The notes below the pieces were generated by a model. That model worked only from the letters and a program-made list of their open reading frames with translations, had not been told where the DNA came from and did not search any database. A DNA stretch of 64,000 bases from the NCBI GenBank assembly GCA_027574665.1, contig CM050648.1, forward strand, positions 141,608,175 to 141,672,174. Reading direction: 5' to 3'. The DNA comes from Rhynochetos jubatus. Lineage: Eukaryota > Chordata > Aves > Eurypygiformes > Rhynochetidae. Shown here one piece after another: positions 1 to 14,169 of the stretch (positions within the stretch are counted from its first letter, which is position 1; every line of letters begins with the position of its first letter). Position numbers and translations under genes: made by a program.

Positions 1-3000
1 GTATCCAAAGGTACTCGATATCTCACCATCCTGGCAGTTCTCCATCTCCTTTCTACGCCAACTTTTTACCCCACCACACTGCTGTGTCTAATTTGAGATG
101 TATCTCACATTAAAGCTACCAGTTCTGCCAAGTTACTTTGAGTCAATGACCATCCTAGAATCAAGCCATGAAACTGCAATCTCTGAGCATGATTTTTTTT
201 TTGCCTCTTATTTCTACTGACAGGTATGGAACAGTTCATATCTTTGAAATTATAAATAGGACTGGAAAATCAAGTACTGCACAGGTAAAATAGCAGGATT
301 AAGGATGTCTAACTACATCACGACCTCAATTTTCTTTCCTCATTGCTAAAGATTGCTCTTTGTAGAAGCTGAACAGTTTGCCAGCGTTGAGGAGCCCACC
401 AGCACGACTCCCGGAAAAAAAACCCTGGTGGCATTACCTCTTTTTGAAAGCCGGAAAAAGGAGAAACGAAGAGATTAAGGTCAAAATTGCCATCTTCCCA
501 ATGACTTGGAGTGCTCAACTTGAAAATTTTCCAAATGCTCCGTGTTTTATGGAATCAAGCAGACTTTGTGGATTTAACATAAAGATTTTCACTGCCTGTG
601 AGCATTCAGACATCTGGAAATCTGAATTCAAGTATTAATCCAGTCCTTGTGCCCTTACAACCCTACTGAAGCACAGCCAAACCAATGGATATCTCTCACT
701 TCTCTCCTCTTATCTTCATGTGTACACGCCCTCTCAGCACACCCAAGAAGGGAGAGGTGAGACGAGAGCAAACAATGCAATGATCACTGATGTCCAGGGC
801 CTTCACCTGGGCTTTCCATGTGGAAGGCATTTGTGTGCTATAAAGTGTGGCGGAAACGTATCACAGTAAAATAAATGAGCATTTCATGCTGGGCACAAAT
901 AAAATGAGGAATATATTAAAAAATCTCATAGAAGTAATTTGCCAAATACTTTGTGCAACTTGCTTAATGGGAGGTGAAGGGGAAGAAATTATTTCTCCAG
1001 CCTGGTGTTCAAACACCCTCCTTGGATCACCTCTTCTCCTCCCTTGTATAACTCACTACCTGCTTCCTAACTTCAGCAGCCACTTAAAAATTCCCCCCCC
1101 CCCCCGAGCCCTGTGTGCTCCCAGCGAGCCCTCAGCCCCTCCTGGAGTGCCAAATCTGAGAGGCTGAAGGGAGATGGCATGCAGGACAGGACACAAGACT
1201 CTCCCACCTTGTCTTACAATCAACCAAGCCTCCAGCTGGCTGGATTCACCTTGTGTCCAGGAGCTGACAAGAAGGAAATCGCCTCCACCATTATCACCAG
1301 GGTTTTCCCACCCCTGGGCTATGGGAGAAACTGGAAAGCACAAGGGACGTGGACATCAGTATCCACCATGGCAAAGGAAAGCTGGCTGTGTGGGAGATAC
1401 CCCAGCTGCGTGACAAATAAAGCCTTGGCCAGGTGACACGGGGTCTTGACTGAAACCAGTCTCTGAGTTTAGTTAAGGAGACTGTTTTCAATTAAATGGG
1501 CATTTTCTAAGGTGATGAGTAATGTCAAGGTGATTTTTAGCTCTGATGTCTTAGCACATACTGCAGTTTGCTTCTTTAAATCACTGCTTTTTAAAACCCC
1601 CGAGGTAAGACTATCCACAGTTTTTTCTCTGCTTTCAGCACTATCAGTCTTTCATGGTGCTACATTATTTTTATCTGATTATTCCTAATTTTACTTGTCC
1701 CGTCTGTTGAGAGTCCCCTGGAGTAACAACCCTTGCATCCTCTGCCTTGGCTTTGAAGCAGAAAAAAGCTCAATATCTGGAAAAGTGGGTAAAGACTTAC
1801 TGGGAGGAAAAAAAGCAGCTCATGCAAGGAAAGCTATACTTAAAAATCTTAAATACCTGTCATTTTACCTGAGCTGAGATTTTTCTGCCACGGGTAATTC
1901 AACACAGTTTAACAGAACATTAGGGACCTAACTCCCATTTCATTTACCTCACTGAAAAAATAAAAACCAAACCCAGAATAAATCTATTCTATTCAGAGGC
2001 ACTAAACCATTTTAAAAGGGACTGGAGGTCACCAGTAGGCGTATGAAATCTAGGCAAATTTACATGGTGTAGGAGTCCCCAGCTTTTCAGCCAGTGTAGC
2101 TCTTAAGTGAACGATCAGTGGTTCATTATATTAGTGCTGGCACGCAGTACAAGGTAGCAGATGACTGGGTAACACATTTCAAACGATCGCTGTGAATCAG
2201 ATTTAGCTCACGCTTTCATTGAGGGCTGCTCACCATTATCTCCCGTGGAGATCTTTTCACGCCTCAGCTTTGGGGAAGCATGCACCGGAATGTTCCCTCC
2301 CCATATATCAATAGATGTAGGGCGAGATGGAGCAGGAGGTCGATGATGTCCACACCTACGCCCAGCAGGACCAGGCTGGGCACTGCGGTAAACAGCCCCT
2401 ACGTGGGCCAGCTGAGCTTCACTGCCCCGTTGTGGCATCTCCTCCTACCCGGGGTGGAAACCACTCCTCATCCCTGTGCTCCCAGGACAGCTCGTGCTGG
2501 GGCAGGACCGATAAATAGATGCTGTTTACATCTCTGCTTCCTCACTCTAAATGTCAGGAGGGTTTGGGGCTCTATTTTGCTTTCGTGCACAGTGTTCGTG
2601 AGGTGCATACCATGTTTCCTGCTCTCAGTTTTGCCTATGCATGCACTGGTTGTGCAGATACTGCCTTATCTTTATCCCAGCTAAGCTTTTTTATCTGGCC
2701 TCTGCTGTTTATTGCTTAATACATCCCCATATAGACATGCCTTGTGAAAGGAAGGAAAGAAGTGGAAGGGCACTTCCAGTAGATTTAGAGATGTTTTTAC
2801 AGTAACCAGCAGTTTGTGTCAGATGCTATACAGTCAAAGCATCAAATAGGATTTCAAAATCCAGAGATTTTAGGCTGATTTTTCTGTTATTTCTCTACCC
2901 CCTATTACTGGCTCAAAACAGCACTTTTCAGTTCCCAGGCCCATACCGGCACTACTTTTCCACATGGGTAACAGACTCCGAGCACAAGCACACAGGTCTC

Positions 3001-6000
3001 CAGCGAAGACCTTGCAGCTCCGTGCATCCAAAGAGCTGCCCAGCACCGCGTCGGCAGTGGCTGGATGAAGCTCCCTCCTGAACACTCAGGGCGGAGGAGC
3101 AGCACCCGTGACCCAGCAGTCTGCCGTGAACTGCTAATGGCATTTCTTATCTCTTGGCAAAAGCCCCTGGTGATCGCAATTGCCTTTTCTACCCATTCCC
3201 ACCTCCCATTAGGCCAATTTGTCTCCTGCAGCAAAGTAGAATAAAATATTAGTGGCGCTGGTATACACGGTCACCTTGGTGGTCAGCAAAGCCAGCCGTG
3301 CGATACAATTTATTCAGAAAGTCATTGCCGTGATCTAGAGACATTTTTTCCTCACTCCTCCTTCTTCATCCCTTTGTTTTTTGCTACCAGGACTGCTGTC
3401 TTCATTTCTGGCCTCCACCACGGGGCAGAGACACCCGTGGTGGCCAGCTCTGCCTCGTGTCTTGCTCAGCCTGAGCCGATACCCACACGGCTCCTGGAGC
3501 AACAATGTGCCCCGTCTGGGACTGATGGTCAGGTCACAGTGCTCCCCTCACATCCAGAGGAGGACTTGGAAACAGCATAAATGTTGCTGCATCCAGTATC
3601 CAGGTCCAGGAAGAGGGTTTACAATACCAAAGCAGGCACCTGACCTCTCCGAACTGCTTTCTGACCCGTCCCAGTTTGCAGACCCTCCCTTCCCAGGAGG
3701 TGTCCTGAAGGGAAACTGAGGCCTGCTGGCAACAGGACTGTGTTGTCCATATTGTTTGGTGGTGGAGTCAGTTGTGCCAGCTCTACGGATGGTTGGGATG
3801 GTGAGGGCATGGGAGCATCAGGGAAGCCTCTGGGATCATAAGGACTGTTCACAGTGACACTGTTGTCACTTCCACTGCACGGGACAAGTCCCAGATGTCC
3901 AGCCACACACCATATTTTCTTTAGTCCACAAAAGCTAGTACAAAAGATAGCCCTCCACAGGCAGCAGCTCCTTGCTACCCTTCTCCCGGAGAGACGGCAG
4001 GCAGCCCGGGATCAGGCCCCTGCGGTGAGCCACACTGCGGAGCTGGGGCTTGGAGCCTCTCAAAGGGCAGCAGCTTTTGGGTGTAGGACCTGCACTCAGT
4101 CTGAGGTGAAGACAGAGCCTGTTTGCAAATCTGGATTTCAGCAGGACTCAAAAATCCCAAAGTGAAGACACCCTGTGATTTAAATAGGGCATGTCTCACC
4201 TAAATGTTCATTTGGAAAGAGTTTAGCTCTTAATCCTTCCTTCTCGAGACAGAAGGGAAGGATCAGTCCGTTCTGTTTTCCCCCAGTTGTATAGCACCCT
4301 CTGCAAGATCACTAGACCCTCAGTGATGTTTAGAGATAGCGGTGAGGGGCACATCACAAACTCCTTAGAAAAATAAATTTGCTTTGACCGTAAGTTAATT
4401 GCGGATTTATCCTCTTTAAAGCCCGAAGCCCCACCTCTTCGGTGTCTGGGTTGGTTTGAATAGGACCGGGAGGCCTGACATCCAGTCTGGGCTCTGAATA
4501 GGATCCCACAAAGCATTTGCTTCGTTCAGACCCCGAACGCGATGGCAAGTGCCCAGCAAGTGAGTCAGTGAGGTTCTGTGAATCTGTTTATCAGACGGCA
4601 ACAATCATTTGTGGAAATGTCTTTTGTAGCAACAGAAGAGTCTATTTGATGGTAGCACTGACTAATGTAAATGAGGATTAATTAATGTTTTCCTGCAGTG
4701 ATGTTGGCACTGATAGCGCCTTATTCACGTAATTTAATTTCTATTGACAGGCTGCTAATGGAAATGGATAGCAATGGGTGTCTCTTCCATCAGGCACGCT
4801 CTGCCACAAAAATAAATCTCTGAACTGGCAGTTGGACTCGTTCGTTGCTGGAAATGTGAGGCAGTAAAAGAGGACAACTCAGAAATGGGAAACAAAGGGA
4901 TTTATTGTCCAACTCACAGCAGTTGTCTCCCAGGTATTTGAACCGGGGTAAATTTAGGGGTTTGGGTCTGGTTTGGGCTCAGCTGCCCCTGAAGCCCAGT
5001 TTCAATTCAGCCCCAAATCATGGATGTACGGTTTCACAGTGAAAAGGAGCATATTTAAAGTGGGCAGGGGGATGTGCAGGCAGGCCCATAGCTCATAGTT
5101 TGGGAGGAGAGAGGCTCAGCTCCTGACCCCCACCACCCTCACAGCTGGGGGAGGAAGGGTATAGCCGGGGTTAATATGCACTAAGTGGGGTCTTTCCCTC
5201 CCTGCAGGGTAAGCTGCTAGAACAAATGCAGAGAGGTCCCCACTTCGAACAGGCCCCCAGGAAAGTCACCAGTGTTACTCTAAAGCAGTAACCAGAAACT
5301 CCTGCTGGTGCTCAGGGATGGTCTGAGGCCAGAAAAAGACTCAGGTCGGGACCCCGTTATGGGCTGAGAAAATGGGCCAGTTTTCTTCTGGCATTCAACT
5401 CCACGCTTTCCGCAACTGCTCTCCTTAATGTTTAAAGTGCAGTTGGGGAACTGCAGTTCATCAGAAATCATGGAAGTAGGAAAGCAGAAAGAAATCATCT
5501 GGTGAACACACACACAACCCCCCATATTTCCTCTTACCTAGCTTTTTCACATATAAAATGAACATACAAATATTTTTTCCATGTTATGTAATTAATTCTG
5601 CACATTGCTTTCTTCTTGAGCAAAGATAATACTTTCGAAGTGTCCATGGGAACTCACGGTGAATTTCCAAAGGACCATGATTTTATCCTGAACTGAAGAA
5701 GTCCCATACAAGGCTGACTGAAGGGTCTTTGGGGTGAGTGGGGAATCACCAACCCGTCAGAGCCCGACACATGCCATTGCCCCCCTCCTTGCAGAACTGA
5801 CTGGCAGGAAACCATCTTCCAACATCTCTGTATATTCAAACACCACCAAATGTCTGACAGTGACGAAACTTTAGCTGTTGAAGCATATGATCACCCTGAA
5901 ATACTCAAGGCCACATTTTGGGTCATCCTCCAGCTCATATGACAGACAATAAGAAAATACTTTGAAAAGTGAAATGTGCCTGGTCATAATACATGGCAAG

Positions 6001-9000
6001 GCTGGAACAAGAGGAATGTCCCAACCTGGAAACAAGGCACAGCAGCACCTTTCTGAGAGGCAGGAGCAGCCAAAGCAAGATCCCGTGGCCAGTAGCTGCC
6101 CCATAACTCTGCTTGTCCCCACACGTACCAGCCTGCAGCCCTCCCTCTAATCTGATCACCCCTTTACATGCTCACCATTAGCATCTGCTTAATCCTCATT
6201 CCTTCACTGAACTCCATCCTTGTCCTTTCAAAGGGAGAGCAATAACCTCTCCCCTACGGGTATGCTGCCGCTGCTATCCCCATTCTCTAACCAAACTGGA
6301 GGCTCTAATTTGAGCATCTGCTGTGCTCTTCCCTGATTGCAGCACGAGCAAGGGGAGTTCAGCACCTTGGAAAATGAAATCTTTGCCATCTAAAGTCAAG
6401 CACCCAGATCAGAGGGTACTGAAGTCGTGAGGGGCTGTGATGCCCAAGCGGACTGCAGTGTTAATCCCATACATCAAGGTGTGGGTCTGGGTGAGGTCAG
6501 CTGTGCTCAGAGACGTGCCCTGGGTGGTGGAAGCAAAGCTGTGGTGGCCCAGCCTGCACAAGCCTTCCCAAGCTCCTGGTAGCTGAAACCGTTGCTGCTG
6601 TTGCAATTCATTCCCTGCTGCCTTCTGGGGTATCTCCTTGCTGCTGTGAGCAGGGAGGACCCCAGATGTGTGGACCAGAGCCCTGGTTCCCACCATAGGC
6701 ACATTCAGATGAGTAGCCAAACTCCTGGGAACTCCTGGGAAGTCCCCCAGGAGGGCACCTGTCCCTTACTGGGATACAGCGGCATTCTCCATCCCTCTTC
6801 CTGCTGATGAATAACAAAAATAACCAAGGCTCTCATTAGCCAGGAGATGAGTGGAAACAGCTCCCCCAACTCCTGCTCAGGGCACCCCTAGGGAAAGCAC
6901 TCTGCGTTTCAAATTAAACAGGCTGAAAGAGTTGGGGGAACAGGGACAAGACCACAAGGCTTTCCTCTCCCTGCCATTAGGCAAGACCAGGGTTGTATGG
7001 AGATACAATGACCCTTATCAGACAAGCTCACATGGTTAGAGAAAAAAGGCAGGTTTCCAGGTCTCAAAGCCCTTCTTTGGGTTTGAAAGAGAAGCAGCAG
7101 TCCCAGTCTAGGGATATCTGAGCACAATTTCTTGAGTTTAATTTTGTTAATTACTTAAAATAAGTGAAAATAAGGGTTAGCAGCTGCACAGAAGAGAGGA
7201 CTATTAGCAAAGTGATAAGGTTAGGGAAAAAAAAGAGCAGGAATTACAGCTTAAGGAAGGGTGAGAGGTTAGTTCAAGGTAAGACCTGAGGAAAAGTGTT
7301 AATAAAAGCCTCTGGATTCCTTGGCCTTTTGCCACTAGAACTATGGAGACTGGTTTCCAGGCTCACCTTTGCCATGGAGGTATTTCTCCCCTTTGCCCTC
7401 CCTTCCTACAAGCACCTGCCTGTACAAAGTCCTAAGCATCCTATCTGTGACCAGACAGCTATTGTGCTCCCCTGGAAGGCAAAGGGGATGGGCCTTGGAC
7501 CTATCCCCTCTTAATGAAATGCTCTAATTAGGTGATGGTATGGAAAGTGACTCCAGCCTACCGTCCTGCCTAGGTTAGGGAGCTGAGCAGCAGCCCTGGC
7601 CCCTTTTAATGGGAATGCCAGATGGGGGTTATGCAGTATGGCTTCTCTCTCCTTCGTCAGCGTCTACAGCCACGCGCTGCGGCTGCTGACTAGGTTGGGT
7701 CCCTCGTTGCTGACAACATCCTAAAGCTCAGAGGGGCGCAGGCAGCAGGTAGTCAGGGGCTGCACAGAAAGCAAGTAGGAAATCCCACCGCAGGCTTGTA
7801 GGGGACGTGTGGGAGTGGGCAACGCGTTCAGGTGCCCAGCAGAAACTGCAGCCACAGGATCCTTGGTGCTCAATGCTCGATGCTCCCAGCTTGTGCTCTG
7901 GCCACGCCTACACGTGCCCCTTCTCTGGGGATTTGGCTCTGCTGGGGACTCATTAGCTGATTTTATAGGGCTGCCCCGAGGGCTTGCTGCCAGGGTGCAT
8001 GCACGGGCTGTGCTCGGAGAGCTTGTGCCAAGGCTGAGGGATGCTGACCTGCTCCTGCTGAGCAGTGGTGAGCGCCCAGCAGCACCCCTATGTAGGTCTT
8101 GAAAGCCATCGCCCTAACAGAGCCACTGCTAAGGAGGTTGGGCAGCTCTGGGGTGGGCAGAAGAGGTTTGATCATGGGTGGTTCCTCCTATTCTTATCAC
8201 CTGTATCCCTTGGTGAACACAGCTTACAGCAGCCCGGCACCAGGTTGTGGCCCACCGGAAGCACGGGGTTGTACAGCGGCTGGCAGACGCTGCATTGTTG
8301 GAACTGAAACAGTTGCACAGGCGATGGGAGGTGTTTTGTGAAAATCACTGTCGCACTGTTACGGGATTGTGCATTCTGGGCACTGACAAACAGCTTAAAA
8401 ACCATTTCCATACATGGGATCCCTGAGAGGCTGAGCTTCTATCTGCAAGCTTGTTTATTTTCTGCTGGGGTACCAATAATTTCTTTTTTTTCCCCCATAC
8501 GTTTGCTGCTTGCTAAGCCCATGAACTGACCTCTGTGAACATGGTCACTAGATCATCTGTTGAGGTGCTGTGACCAGCAGAACGCATTTTCTGCTGGATC
8601 CACCAAGAATGCCTAGCAGCGTCTGACAAGCATGTTTGCTGATCTTCTGATAATAATAGTGTGTCACCCTACATCTTCAACAGTCCTACCCCACTCAGGC
8701 TTTCCATATCTGTCTCATTTACAGAACACAGTAATTATGTTTTACACGTGCAGATACTAGTGGCAGCCCGGCATTGTTCGTCACGCAGTGTTTCGCTGCA
8801 GGTTGTAGTCTATTCTCACAGCCCGAGAGGTAAACAAACAGCCTCTTTAATAAGTACCAAATTCTGTCAATGCCGGTAGTTGCTATGGTGAGAATTCCCA
8901 GCGCAGTGCCGCAGCCCTTGGTCACTCCAGGCAGACAAACGTGGGCGTTTCGGATCACAACACTCTGTTTACCAAGGTAGGTCTGAAACGCATCGGAGGG

Positions 9001-12000
9001 CAGGGGCGGAGGTTGCTGGAATGGGGAGCCTGCTAAGGAAACCGCCAGAAACAAACGCTCGCGGATGGGAAGATTTAGGAATAATCAGAAAACCAGCTCA
9101 GGTCGGCAGCACCGGATTCAGCGCTGGCTGAGAGCTGTTCGGTTTCTGTTGCATTGGTATTTTTCAGGGCAACCCAGAGTGCGCAGGGATCCAGAGCACA
9201 AAATCCCGCGGCACAGCAGCCAGCAAAAGCACCACCGAGCAGCTGCAGATGGAGAAATATCTGCTCTTTCAGCCCTCGGGGAAGGCTGTGCTGAAGAGAT
9301 GAGAAGGCTGATAGCACGTTGCTTGATCTGCCTGCTGCATCCTCGCTTTTCGAGGAAGATTGCAGGCTCCAGGGTTGTCAAACCGTCAACTTTCACTTGG
9401 TTTGACAACAAACTCGCTTCACATATATGGTTACATTTAAAGAAAATAAGAGAAGGAAAAAAAGAAAGCTGTTGGAGCAAGTAATGTCCACAGATGCTTC
9501 CTAGAAGTAGAACGTTACTTTGCGATCTGGCACCAACATTTTAGCAGCCTATAAAAGGTAAAGTTGGTACTACAGCCAGCCATTTGTACTGTACAAATAA
9601 GAGCTGTGAATATATTCTGGAAGTAATGTCAAAGAGGACCAGATGGGAAATGAGCAGCATTCATTCTAATTTAACAAAGACAGCTAACCCAGAATATGCA
9701 TTAACATGTAGCATTTTTCATCTGCCTCCATTCAGTACAGATTCTCAGTATCATTTCCAAGCAAAGGAAATTGAAGGAATACTTACTCCTTGGTGAATTA
9801 CTGTTCTCTCGTAATTGGAAAAGTTTGGCATCCGAAGATAGGTGTAATATGTTTTGCCTGGAAATGTATGCAAGGACACAATACACCCACAAAACCCTGC
9901 GTTTGGGCGTGCAGCCAGCTCCGTGTGTTTTGGTCCATGCTGGATGGATCCAGGGTTTCGGAGGCCTCGGGCACGTTGCTGGCCTGTGGAGAGAGATTTC
10001 ATGCGGCATGGCAGGAAGGGGAGGCTGCGCCAGCCATACGGTGGGTCTGACACAGGAGCTGGGGGGGTCTCCGGATGGGGGTCAGTTTGCACATTAAAGT
10101 AACAGCAAGTCCGATTCCCTGTTTCCTTGCATACATACGTCACGGCTTGTGTGCGACATTTGCTTTGGACACACACTTTGAGGACTAAAAACAAATTCTG
10201 AGGCTACCAAATCCTAGGGGTACATAGTTCAAATACAAACTCTATTTTGGCTCTCCCAGGACTGTAATGAGTAGGGTGAGCCTGTTGGAGGGGAAGGATC
10301 CCAGGGTACAATAAACGGTGGGATTCCTTCATGTGTTTAGTAGAACCTCTGATACTATTTTTTAAAAAAAGCACCATTTTGATTCCCTCTCTTCTTTTTT
10401 TCCCTTAAATATTTAGAAGAGATTAACTGCAGAAAACAAGCCACATCCTGAGCATTTCTTCCAGCTTGAATTCAATCTTGTTATTCAAAATAATTCATTA
10501 CTGGAACCTCTTTCAACTTCCAAGCTCCTTCATGTAACATTTCTTTTTTTGAAGTCCAGAACTGCTGCTGTTCCCCCAACCCACCCCCCCACCCCCACCC
10601 TGCCACATTACAAAGCCAAAGTTTTATAACAGGCTGCTCAGTGGAGCTCTGCTTTTAAAACATAACATTAATTTACGACACAGTGCAACTTCAACACACA
10701 GTTAACGAACAGGTATCAGCTCCATTCCAGAGCACTTTGTCTGGGAGAAATGCTCAGATGTAACCTATGCCGGGTCCCGGAGCTTTTTCTCTGCTGCTCA
10801 GCAGTGTTTTCTCAGATTGCTATGCAGCCCCTGGGCCAAATCCTGCCCAGTGAGTGGTCCTTCCTGAACCGAACCCTGGGAGCCCTGCTGCAGAGTCTAT
10901 CTCAGTAAGAGCAAACTGAGTGAAAGCCTGAAAACCAGTTGAGGTCAGACCGGTTCACCATCAAGTTTCCATCTGACCTTGAAAAATCTGATCAAAATGC
11001 ACAGCTCTGACTGTGAGTTGACACTGTACACAAAACGCTTTTTGTACGACTGAACCATCTGGTTTAATGGATCCCTTCGGTCTCTTAGTTTTTTCTATGC
11101 AGAATCACATTTGGAGCAGCTACATGTAACTCCTGGCCAGTGATCTGTGCCTGCAGGGCACAAATCCTTTCTCTCTCTCAATAACACCTGCAATTCACCC
11201 AGCTGGTATGTGAAGAAGGCACTTTCAGAAGCAAAATGGGATCTCCAATTTGCCAGGCAAAGGCTCTGCCCTTCATCCCGGGGAAGGCCGTACTGGCTCT
11301 GCTCCATGGGGGACCTGGCATATTGGGGGCACACCAAATCCAGCAGCTGTCCCCAGCTAAGCCCTGCAGCCAGCACCGGATCCGTGCAGGCAGACTCACC
11401 GAAATCCCTGCTCCTCCCAGTTCTGGGGTTCTGCCCCATAGGTTTCTGCATCACTTCCTACAGGGTCACTGCACTAACACGTATTTGCTCTGTAATTCGC
11501 CGTGAATAAGACACAGCGAAGCCTGCTGAAAGCAGAAACAGCCTGCTAACTACATGCTTCATCGCTGCTTCATCTGCTAAGCAGCTAGGTGCAAAAGTAG
11601 CTGTTGGTGAGTGAGGTGAGGCACGCGCTTTGAGGCTTGCTTGTTCCTGGCTTTGAGGGTTTATAAAACAATACAGAACAACATGAGATTTCTGCTGTGT
11701 GAATATGCTAGGGAACATCATGGCCAGGAACAAAAACACAGGCTGGAAAAAATCTTAACCTGCAATTATGTGCAATATAGTGCACCAAATCCTCTATGCC
11801 CCACAACCCTTTTTTGCCATGCATTCAGCCTCTGCAAAGCTAAGGCACAGGTTGTGTCCTATTCATTAAGGCTGGAGTAATGACTTACGATGTCTCCTGA
11901 AATCACTACCCTTGCTGGTTAGGGCAAAGCAAGCAGCATGAATCTTTACAGGCAAGAAAGACTAATAATCTTTCTCCTTTCTCCCTTCCTCTAAAATCCT

Positions 12001-14169
12001 CCCTGACCTCCTCTCCCGGAACAAACACACTTTTTAAAAGGCTTTTAAATAATCTCATGTTCCTTAACAAAATTACAGCAGAAGTTTCCTCCTTTAATAG
12101 CACTCTTCTTCTTGGTAATCTTGTTTTAGCTACTGTTTTTGATGGGAGAGCGCTGGTAGATGAATCATCTGTTGCCCCCTCCAATTATTGTGCTTGGCTC
12201 CAGGAAGAAGGAATTCTGTTTCGGAGCAACGTCTCTTATTCAGAAGAGGAAGCTCTCATTTATGTCTGCTTTTAACTAGGAGTGATAAAAATTTTATTTG
12301 AATGGTTAATCAGGGCATAAACAGATGAATTGTGAATGTGACTCTAAGCCAGCACAATGGATGGCATGGTCCTGGCTCCGAGTCACTTATCTCAAATGAA
12401 TTGAGCTGTCTTCTGCAAGCTAGAGGTCCGCTCCTGCATATTGCCTTCTTACAGAAAGCACTGGAAGTCACTGGCTGAAAGAAGGGCCCAAGACTAACCA
12501 AGATCTGAGTGTTAATGGAGACAGGGGGCACAAGTATTTTACTTCGAGGGCTCTGATGTGGATGATCACTTCCCTGACAACCTATACAGAAGCCCAAAGA
12601 GAGATTTATTTTTTTTATTTATCAAAATATAAGGAGCTGGAAGTGCCAGTGAGGGAAAAGAAAGATTGCATGAACATGCACACCAAATCACATTATGCAT
12701 CAAGCAGAAATTTAAACAAATGCATTAGTAATTGGAAAAAAATCTATAGGACAATCATCTTTTTCTTTTTTTTAATCAGTGGCGCAGTGTAAGCACATTA
12801 CCAGACCTTAGTGCTGGAAGAGTTTCTCTTGCACATCTCCACTGCTAAGGCAGGGCTGGCAGGATGCTCGCACCAGGACATCACCAGTGTGGTGTTCAGC
12901 AGTGCCACGTACACATCTGCATTTCCTTAGGTCTGACTGCTTTACTTCCAAGTACATTGTGTTACAGTGGCCCCTATGTGACAGAGGACCCTAATAAAAA
13001 GCAATCTCTCCTCCTCCAGCATTGAGAAGGTTTTCTAGGTGACCAGAAATAGTGGACAGTATCAGCTGAGGATGCTGCTGTGCAAGAGCCTATCAGTGAG
13101 GAATATGTGAACTGTGCTTCACTGATGGTTAGATCCTTTCAAACAAAGAAGGTGGAATAATAACTTTAAACACCTCAGTTTTTTTCTTCTGTCATCTACC
13201 ACCTTACTCCTGTTTCAGTTTAACAAACTGTGAGCTGGTCAAGGGCAACCACACGGCTAATATGGTAAAAGGAAAGTCTTTTTATGAAGAAAAATGCGCC
13301 ATTGTATCTATGTACATACATTTGATACCCCAGTCCGTTGCACCTTATTAATTAATTGCATAGATACATGTCTGCTTTCCTCCCTACTCATTGAATATGT
13401 CCCTTCCACAGGTGTGGACATTTTATTGCATTTTCCTGAATTCTCCCACCTCCTCTTGGCAGGACTACAGTACCTCCTGGTCGACAGCAGCTCCTGCTCT
13501 GTCAAGTGGCCCAGACACAGGAGAGGGATGTCAGCCCTCCCTCCTCTGATAGCAGATTACCTAAGATGTCAGTGCCTTAGTCTGAATTCAGATTGGGTTT
13601 CAATTACATAAACTTCTAAATGCATCTTGGATAATTTCCCTATGAATTTTCCATGGGAATTAGAGATCTGATGTGTTGGCAGCTGGCTAGAACCAACACA
13701 GCCAGAGTGGGTTTCCTCAGCATTGGTCAGACCAGCTCACATATGAACGGAGGAAGGCAAAATTCCTTCCATGAATAAAGCACTAGCTATTTTGGTCATG
13801 AGTGGCATCAGCTACTTATAACTCCTTTCCTGGAAATGAATGCGTGGCTGTGCAGGTGGTACCACCGGGAAGGTTTTGACTTGCTTGAACTTGGGTGGAT
13901 GTTCCAAGAAAAAGAACTGGTGATCAGAGCTAGCATTCAACTCACAAGGCAGGAAGAGCATCTCTGTTCCCTGACCTGCTGAATTAATACAGCTAGGATC
14001 CACAAGGACTGGTTTCAAAAGTGAACAGGTAAATACAAGCATCAAGTACTTGGGCAGAGGCATATAAACTAGGGAAAATACCATTACTCATAAGAAAATC
14101 ATTGGAGGGATGCTGAAGAGGATAATGGATCACCTGATGAAATAATGCAAACAGCATAAGGAATAAACA
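1..14169. other. Upstream DNA with no recognised gene
   Basis: I found no convincing coding exon, RNA gene or intact repeat in this stretch. Open frames are short, mutually overlapping and without family resemblance. Minor features are a C13 run (1093-1105), a C-rich tract (10571-10602), a tandem duplicated 10-mer near 6720-6740, and an AT-rich block with TAATTAAT at 4655-4760. In the human genome NUDT14 lies close upstream of JAG2, but I could not recognise any NUDT14-like exon here. Short exons of an unfamiliar gene cannot be excluded. Confidence 0.6.

Noticed and set aside
2208-2450. - strand segment with a hydrophobic translation (LVLLGVGVDIIDLLLHLA) in one frame and open frames in others
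   Set aside because: It could be a short transmembrane-coding exon, but the frame is interrupted by stops, no good acceptor and donor pair was seen, and no family match was recognised. A tblastx search against other birds would settle it.
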